From contig PMCH01000130.1 in assembly GCA_003154055.1 (NCBI GenBank), forward strand, positions 18,096-37,417: a DNA stretch of 19,322 bases, in the 5' to 3' direction. This stretch comes from Acidobacteriaceae bacterium (GTDB taxonomy: Bacteria > Acidobacteriota > Terriglobia > Terriglobales > Acidobacteriaceae). A program made the translations under genes and the position numbers. Position 1 is the stretch's first letter. Every line of letters begins with the position of its first letter. The notes beneath the pieces were generated by a model. The model saw only the letters and a list, made by a program, of their open reading frames with translations, was not told the origin of the DNA and searched no databases. Positions 14,885-19,322 of the stretch are shown here, piece after piece.

Positions 14885-14967
14885 ATTGCAGAAGTCAGAG
14901 GTCAGATTGCAGAAGTGAAACCCGGGGTTGATCTTACCTCTGCAATCTGACCTCTGACCTCTGCAAT
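14885..14967. repeat. Long inverted repeat built of heptamers
   Basis: Two 32-nt arms (14885-14916 and 14936-14967) are complementary except at two positions and enclose 19 nt. Each arm is itself made of 7-nt units: TTGCAGA, AGTCAGA, GGTCAGA, TTGCAGA on the left and TCTGCAA, TCTGACC, TCTGACC, TCTGCAA on the right. It begins 10 nt after the peptidase stop codon. Transcribed, it would form a long hairpin that could end or protect the upstream message; no T-run follows. Confidence 0.85.
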
Positions 14968-14986
14968 CTCAGAGTGCTTTGCTTTC

Positions 14987-15010
14987 CTCCGTGTCTCCGT
15001 GTCTCCGTGG
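14987..15010. repeat. Three-unit 8-nt repeat
   Basis: CTCCGTGT, CTCCGTGT and CTCCGTGG follow one another just after the inverted repeat and 31 nt before the metallo-hydrolase start. It resembles the coding repeat at 13178-13204. Confidence 0.75.
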
Positions 15011-15041
15011 TAGATTCTCTTTGTCCCCCATAGGAGCGAGT

Positions 15042-16475
15042 GTGTCCTACATTCAATTCCTCGGCGCTGCCGGCACGGTCACCGGCTCAAAGCACCTGAT
15101 CAATACCACCTCTGACTCTAGCGGTAAGCAAGGTCTCCAGGTGCTGATCGATTGCGGCCTGTTCCAGGGACCGAAAGAGTGGCGCGAACGCAACTGGCAG
15201 GACACGCCGGTTCCGGCCCACGAGATTGACGCCGTCATTCTGACGCACGCCCACCTCGACCACTGCGGATGGATTCCGCGGCTGGTGAAGGAAGGTTTCA
15301 AGGGCTCGATCTACGCCACCCCGCCCACGATCGACCTCTGCTCGGTCGTGTTACCCGATTCCGGGCACATCCAGGAAGAAGACGCCGCGTTCTACAACAA
15401 GAAGAAAATCTCCAAGCACGATCCGGCGCTGCCCCTTTACACCATGGAAGAGGCAGAGAAGTGCATGCAGTTTTTCAAGCCGGTTGCAGTGGGGCAGGCC
15501 ACCCAACTGAGCCCCGAGTTGTCTTTCCGCTTCGTGCCCGCCGCCCATATCCTGGGATCGACCATGGCTGAGATCACGCTGATGACCAACGGCCAGACCC
15601 GGCGGCTGCTTTTTACCGGCGACATCGGACGCGTGCGCGACAGCGAGATTGCGCCCGGTAAGGTCGTCCACTCCGGCCCGCAGGAAGGCGAGACCGCCGA
15701 TGTGCTCGTCATGGAATCCACTTACGGCAACCGGGAGCACCCGCACACCGACCCGCGGCCGGAACTGGCAAAGCTCATTCGTGAGACTGTGCAGCGCGCC
15801 GGCAGCGTCATCGTGCCCGCGTTTGCCGTGGAGCGCACCCAGAAATTTCTCTTCATCTTGAAGGAACTGATGGAGTCGGGGCAGATTCCGCGCGTCCCGA
15901 TCTACTGCGACAGCCCGATGGCCATCAAGGCGGTCAATATTTTCCTTAAGTACTCCGGCGAGTACACGCCCCAGGCGGCCGATCTGATCAAGAAGTATGG
16001 TTCGCCGGTCGACTGGCCCGGCGTTACCTTCGCCCAGACCTCCGAGCAATCGAAGAAAATCAACGAGAGCCACTTTCCTTCCATCATCATCTCGTCGAGC
16101 GGCATGGTCACCGGAGGACGCATCCTGCATCACCTGGCGCAGCGTCTGCCCGACCCGAAGAACCTTGTGCTCTTCATCGGATTCCAGGCGCCCGGCACGC
16201 GCGGCTTCACCATCAAGAGCGGTGCGCCCGAGGTGAAAATATTCGGCGGTTTCGTTCCGATTCGCGCACAGGTCGCAGCGCTCGAGCAGTTCAGCGACCA
16301 CGCCGATCCCCCGGAGTTGATCGAGTGGTTGCGGACGTTCACCAGCAAGCCCGGCGTTACCTACCTCGTCCATGGTGAGCCATCGGCAGCTTCCCAAATG
16401 CGCGACTTGATGAGGAAGGAATTGGGATGGAACGTGCAAGTGGCCGAGTACATGGATCGGGTCGAAGTGAAGTAG
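15042..16475 (+). CDS. Beta-CASP metallo-beta-lactamase-fold hydrolase (CPSF/RNase-like)
   Basis: The 477-residue protein carries the metal-site motif THAHLDHCG (68-76; His69, His71, Asp73, His74), AAHILGS (His169) and FTGDIGR (Asp194). The beta-CASP insert follows, with VMESTYGNREH, VPAFAVERTQKFLFIL and SSSGMVTGGR (351-360), then FSDHAD (His420) and VHGEP (His444). Bacterial members are usually predicted RNA endo- or exonucleases related to CPSF73; an RNA role is a family inference. There is no KH domain. The start is GTG 15042, fixed by AGGAG at 15032-15036; the frame extends upstream into repeat sequence, which I exclude. Intact throughout; 25 nt separate it from the DinB-like gene, suggesting an operon. 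Confidence 0.93.
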   Translation: MSYIQFLGAAGTVTGSKHLINTTSDSSGKQGLQVLIDCGLFQGPKEWRERNWQDTPVPAHEIDAVILTHAHLDHCGWIPRLVKEGFKGSIYATPPTIDLCSVVLPDSGHIQEEDAAFYNKKKISKHDPALPLYTMEEAEKCMQFFKPVAVGQATQLSPELSFRFVPAAHILGSTMAEITLMTNGQTRRLLFTGDIGRVRDSEIAPGKVVHSGPQEGETADVLVMESTYGNREHPHTDPRPELAKLIRETVQRAGSVIVPAFAVERTQKFLFILKELMESGQIPRVPIYCDSPMAIKAVNIFLKYSGEYTPQAADLIKKYGSPVDWPGVTFAQTSEQSKKINESHFPSIIISSSGMVTGGRILHHLAQRLPDPKNLVLFIGFQAPGTRGFTIKSGAPEVKIFGGFVPIRAQVAALEQFSDHADPPELIEWLRTFTSKPGVTYLVHGEPSAASQMRDLMRKELGWNVQVAEYMDRVEVK

Positions 16476-16500
16476 GAGAGTGGAGGCAATAGGAGGGCGC

Positions 16501-16980
16501 ATGACGGAAGCAGAGTTGAAGAAACATCTCGATGCCGCCGAGAAGAGCCCGAAAGAAATCGCGGCCGCCGTTTCCGGTTTGTCCGACACCGTTCTGCGCT
16601 ACAAACCTTCGCCCGACAAATGGTGTGTGCAAGAAGTCCTCGGCCACCTCGCCGACATGGAAATCGTCCTCGGATACCGCGTGCGCCAGATGCTCGCCGA
16701 CACCAAACCGGTCATTGCGCCTCTGGACCAGGACGCGTGGGCGCGCAATCTGAACTACCTGGATTCGCCGCCCGCCGAACTGGTCGCCTTCTACGGAATC
16801 GCCCGTCACCACAACCTTCGCCTGCTGCGACGATTGACGCCCGCCGACCTCACCAAGTCCGCCTTTCATCCCGAGATGCAGCGGGAAATGACAGTCGCGG
16901 AAATAGTCGAGAGAATCGGTGTCCACGGCGCTAATCATCTCGCTCAGATTGAAAAGCTGAAGAAAATGGCTAACCAGTAG
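16501..16980 (+). CDS. DinB-superfamily protein
   Basis: The 159-residue protein is mostly alpha-helical and keeps the metal-ligand pattern of DinB four-helix bundles: His49 in EVLGHLADME, then His142 and His146 in VHGANHLAQIEKL. The W-S-x-x-E-like segment KWCVQEVLGHL is typical of the DinB_2 subfamily. Members bind a divalent metal; some are thiol-dependent S-transferases, but most, like this one, have no known reaction. An AGGAGG ribosome site at 16491-16496 sets ATG 16501. It follows the beta-CASP gene closely and is convergent with the SIMPL gene. No damage-response operator is seen, so the DinB name should not be read as SOS control. Confidence 0.88.
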   Translation: MTEAELKKHLDAAEKSPKEIAAAVSGLSDTVLRYKPSPDKWCVQEVLGHLADMEIVLGYRVRQMLADTKPVIAPLDQDAWARNLNYLDSPPAELVAFYGIARHHNLRLLRRLTPADLTKSAFHPEMQREMTVAEIVERIGVHGANHLAQIEKLKKMANQ

Positions 16981-17001
16981 CCCGTTGCCTGCAGTCCGTT
17001 C

Positions 17002-17727
17002 TTACTCGATCGAAAACACAGCATAGACGGTAGCGTCGCTCTTCACCTTCTGCGGGAACAGGGTTAGCTTGGGCTCCTCTCTTATCGCGACCGCCATCGT
17101 TGATACGGTAGCGTTTTGGGTCATGCCCCGCCACGGCTTTGCCACCGGGGCACGGTTGCTGGCGTAGACCAACTCACCTAGTTTCGTCCCGAGGCCTTTT
17201 GCCATTTGCTCGGCGACGGCTCGGGCTTTTGCCAATGCGGCGCCGCTTGCTTTGGCTTGCAGGGCCAGAGGGTCGACGACATTCCAGTCGACGTCATCGA
17301 CCTCATTTGCCCCGGCTTTGACGGATACATCGACTACAGTTTGTGCCTCTGCCGCGAGCACGGTAACGTGCCACGACTGTTGCGCATGAAACTGGCGATC
17401 CCTTTTCATGTCGGCTGTCCATTTCTCGTCCGTCTCCGTGCGGCCGAGCCGCAGTTTGTCTGTCTCAATGTTTCCTTTGGGAATCTTGGCATCCAAAAAC
17501 GCCTTTGTAATCTGTTCGGCCGCGCGAACGTTGTCCCGAAAAGCAGTTTCCTGGCTAGGCGCGTAATTGTGGTAGCCGATTTCGAGAATCGCGACCTCGG
17601 CGTCGGCCGTTATGGATTCGTCTGCGGTAACCGCAATAGTCTTGTTTTGACGGTTTACCTGGATGTCCTGGGCAAGGCCAATAGCCGTAATAAGAAATAA
17701 CCCTGCTGCCAATACTGTTTGTTTCAT
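17002..17727 (-). CDS. SIMPL (DUF541) domain protein, exported
   Basis: The 241-residue protein starts MKQTVLAAGLFLITAIGLAQ, a clear signal peptide cleaved near residue 20. The rest matches the SIMPL/DUF541 domain: TIAVTADESITADAEVAILEIGY, RAAEQITKAFLDAKIPKGNIETDKLRL, then ALAKARAVAEQMAKGLGTKLGELV and a final beta strand DATVYAVFSIE. Relatives include E. coli YggE, a periplasmic protein tied to oxidative stress with unclear biochemistry. GGAGG upstream fixes ATG 17727. It lies 41 bp downstream of trpD in the same direction and is probably co-transcribed, with no obvious functional link. Confidence 0.9.
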   Translation of the reverse strand: MKQTVLAAGLFLITAIGLAQDIQVNRQNKTIAVTADESITADAEVAILEIGYHNYAPSQETAFRDNVRAAEQITKAFLDAKIPKGNIETDKLRLGRTETDEKWTADMKRDRQFHAQQSWHVTVLAAEAQTVVDVSVKAGANEVDDVDWNVVDPLALQAKASGAALAKARAVAEQMAKGLGTKLGELVYASNRAPVAKPWRGMTQNATVSTMAVAIREEPKLTLFPQKVKSDATVYAVFSIE

Positions 17728-17768
17728 CGCTCCCTCCTGAAAAGTCTCGAAAGGTGTCGACAACCGAC

Positions 17769-18821
17769 CTAGTTGTGACCGCTGGTAAAGCTGATGAGAG
17801 CGGCGAGTTTGTCGACAGCCGCCCCCGAATCAATCGCCTGCGCGGCGAGCGGCACAGCGTCCCGCAGGTGATCGGCACGCCCCGCCGCGACTAAGGCCGC
17901 AGCGGCATTGAGCAGCACCACATCGCGCCGCGCTGATTTCTTCCCAGCAAGCACGTCCCGGACAAGCGAAGCATTAAGTGCGGCATCCCCGCCCCCAATA
18001 TCGTCGAGCGAAGCTCGCGGCATTCCAAATTCCTCCGGCGTGACTTCATACGTGCGCACCTGCCCTTCGCGCACTTCGCCGATGCGTGTCGCGCCAGTAA
18101 TGGTGATCTCGTCCAATCCGTCACTCCCGTGCACGACCAGCGCCCGGTGCAGCCCCAGCATGCTGAGTGCCTCCGCCAGTTTCTCCACCAAATCAGCCGA
18201 ATAAACTCCCACTACCTGGCAAGTGGCGTGCGCCGGATTCGTCAGCGGCCCAAGCAGATTGAACACCGTGCGCAGTCGCAATTCCCGCCGGACGGGTTGC
18301 ACGTACTTCATCGCCGAATGCATGGCAGGCGCAAACAGAAACGCAATCCCCACTTGTTCCAGGCAGGCAGCGATCCTCGCCGGCGCCAAGTCAATATTTA
18401 CGCCGAGCGCTTCCATCACATCGGCCGACCCGCACTTGGAAGTGATGCTGCGGTTGCCATGCTTGGCCACGCGCACTCCGGCTCCGGCTGTCACCAAAGC
18501 GGTCGCGGTGGAAATGTTGAAGGTCCCGCTGGTATCGCCGCCGGTGCCGCAGGTATCCACCAGCGCGTCACGGCCGGTGCCGCTGGCGTCCAGCACGGAG
18601 TCGGCACGGATCGCGAGGGGAGTGGCTGCGGCTCGAACTGCCTCGGCGAAGCCGACAATCTCTTCCACTGTCTCGCCCTTCATATGCAGCGCCACCAGCA
18701 GCGCGGCAATCTGCGCGTCCGTACACTTTCCAGTCAAGACCTCGATCATCACCGCGCGCGCCTCCTCGCGGGAGAGCGACTGGCGGTGATTGGCGAGACG
18801 ATGGAGCACTTCGGTGATCAT
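17769..18821 (-). CDS. trpD: Anthranilate phosphoribosyltransferase
   Basis: The 350-residue protein has the signature loops: LVDTCGTGGDTSGTFNIST (87-105, phosphoribosyl-pyrophosphate loop), VAKHGNRSITSKCGSADVMEALG (118-140), FLFAPAMHSAM (161-171) and RTVFNLLGPLTNP (184-196). It joins anthranilate to phosphoribosyl pyrophosphate in tryptophan synthesis. There is no glutaminase fusion. Just before the catalytic loop, DASGTGRDA (78-86) resembles DTCGTGGDT (89-97) with an 11-residue offset. ATG 18821 (MITEVLHRLANHRQSL) matches the family start; the frame extends further upstream but the extension is not family-like. Other trp genes are absent from the window. It is divergent from sucC. Confidence 0.96.
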   Translation of the reverse strand: MITEVLHRLANHRQSLSREEARAVMIEVLTGKCTDAQIAALLVALHMKGETVEEIVGFAEAVRAAATPLAIRADSVLDASGTGRDALVDTCGTGGDTSGTFNISTATALVTAGAGVRVAKHGNRSITSKCGSADVMEALGVNIDLAPARIAACLEQVGIAFLFAPAMHSAMKYVQPVRRELRLRTVFNLLGPLTNPAHATCQVVGVYSADLVEKLAEALSMLGLHRALVVHGSDGLDEITITGATRIGEVREGQVRTYEVTPEEFGMPRASLDDIGGGDAALNASLVRDVLAGKKSARRDVVLLNAAAALVAAGRADHLRDAVPLAAQAIDSGAAVDKLAALISFTSGHN

Positions 18822-18870
18822 GGGTTCCCCAGAAGGGTAGCAGATCACCCACGGATGTGATCGCCGCCGT

Positions 18871-18898
18871 TTGCACCAACCCTTCCGCCTTCTATAAA
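18871..18898 (+). promoter_or_regulatory. Candidate sucC promoter
   Basis: TTGCAC (18871-18876), a 16-nt spacer and TATAAA (18893-18898) lie on the plus strand in the trpD-sucC divergent gap. The -10 is good, the -35 weak (3 of 6). It implies a leader of about 128 nt containing the heptamer repeat at 18990-19017. Confidence 0.35.
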
Positions 18899-18989
18899 AT
18901 TGTAAGTTTGCTGCATACTGTTTGACGCCGCAAGCAAAAGTTCCTCCCGGGAGTTTCATTGGGCAGCATTTGCCTCGGTGGGTGATCGC

Positions 18990-19017
18990 GAACGACCAAC
19001 GACCAAAGACCAGCGAC
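18990..19017. repeat. Four-unit heptamer repeat upstream of sucC
   Basis: GAACGAC, CAACGAC, CAAAGAC and CAGCGAC repeat with period 7, ending 15 nt before the sucC start codon. It would lie in the sucC leader just upstream of where the ribosome binds. Confidence 0.75.
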
Positions 19018-19032
19018 GGTTTCGGAATCATT

Positions 19033-19322
19033 ATGAAAATTCATGAGTACCAGGGCAAAGCAATCCTGAGGAAATTTGGCGTGGCTGTGCCGCGCGGCAC
19101 GATGGCATTAACTCGCGAGGAGGCGGAAGCCGCGGCCAAGGGTCTTTTCGATTCCGGCGCAACCGGCGTAGTCGTAAAAGCCCAGATCCACGCCGGCGGG
19201 CGCGGGAAAGGCGGCGGTGTCAAGATTGCGAAGTCCGTCGCCGAGGCCAGCGAAATTGCCGGCAAAATGCTGGGCATGACACTGATCACGCACCAGACTG
19301 GCCCCGAAGGCCGCGTCGTTCG
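19033..19322 (+). CDS. sucC: Succinate-CoA ligase (ADP-forming) beta subunit, 5' end only
   Basis: From ATG 19033 the plus strand reads MKIHEYQGKAILRKFGVAVP and stays open for 96 codons to the window edge. The segment VVVKAQIHAGGRGKGGGVKI is the ATP-grasp nucleotide-binding part conserved in SucC; GKMLGMTLITHQTGPEG continues the family match. The enzyme makes succinate and ATP from succinyl-CoA in the citric acid cycle, with SucD as partner, which likely follows outside the window. The ribosome site is weak (GGAA, about 6 nt upstream). Roughly a quarter of the usual 385-390 residues is visible. Confidence 0.96.
   Translation, partial: MKIHEYQGKAILRKFGVAVPRGTMALTREEAEAAAKGLFDSGATGVVVKAQIHAGGRGKGGGVKIAKSVAEASEIAGKMLGMTLITHQTGPEGRVV

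Noticed and set aside
14885..15010. CRISPR array
   Set aside because: Units are 7-8 nt with no spacers and no cas genes are nearby.
15351..16589. Long minus-strand open frame
   Set aside because: Antisense to the beta-CASP hydrolase with all metal motifs in place.

Overview
The window reads as a stretch of GC-rich bacterial chromosome carrying mostly housekeeping genes. Protein content (a split-off purS, DUF541/SIMPL protein, Crp/Fnr regulator with an N-terminal Cys cluster, gluzincin peptidase, DinB-like protein) together with short heptamer repeats between genes suggests Acidobacteriota (Terriglobia/Koribacter-like). That assignment is inference from gene style; no rRNA is present. I see no tRNA, rRNA, insertion sequence, prophage or CRISPR array.

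Layout, left to right: the 5' three quarters of dnaK (minus) with its promoter and a possible HspR operator; an acyltransferase-3 membrane protein (plus); a ferredoxin-NADP reductase-like flavoprotein (minus) divergent from a small SAM methyltransferase (plus); a minus-strand group of a small coiled-coil protein, purS and glmS; a sigma-54 activator (plus) behind a roughly 230-nt leader with a foldable three-way junction; a frameshifted Crp/Fnr gene behind a well matched -24/-12 promoter; minus-strand LytTR response regulator and thiolase; plus-strand rlmB, a secreted HExxH peptidase, a beta-CASP metallo-hydrolase and a DinB-family protein; minus-strand trpD and a SIMPL protein; and the 5' end of sucC (plus) at the right edge.

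The most coherent regulatory unit is 6950-10260: sigma-54 activator, then an inverted repeat at an enhancer-like distance, then a -24/-12 promoter, then a Crp/Fnr gene whose reading frame is broken between the cNMP-type domain and the DNA-binding half, then a terminator. This looks like a two-step regulatory cascade whose second member is damaged or mis-sequenced.

The other recurring theme is short-period repeats in gene gaps: heptamers at 4336-4370, 14886-14973 and 18990-19017, and a CTCYGTG-type repeat of period 8 at 14987-15010. A sister of the last, with period 9, lies inside a gene and encodes the signal peptide of the peptidase. No dedicated defence or biosynthetic system is evident.
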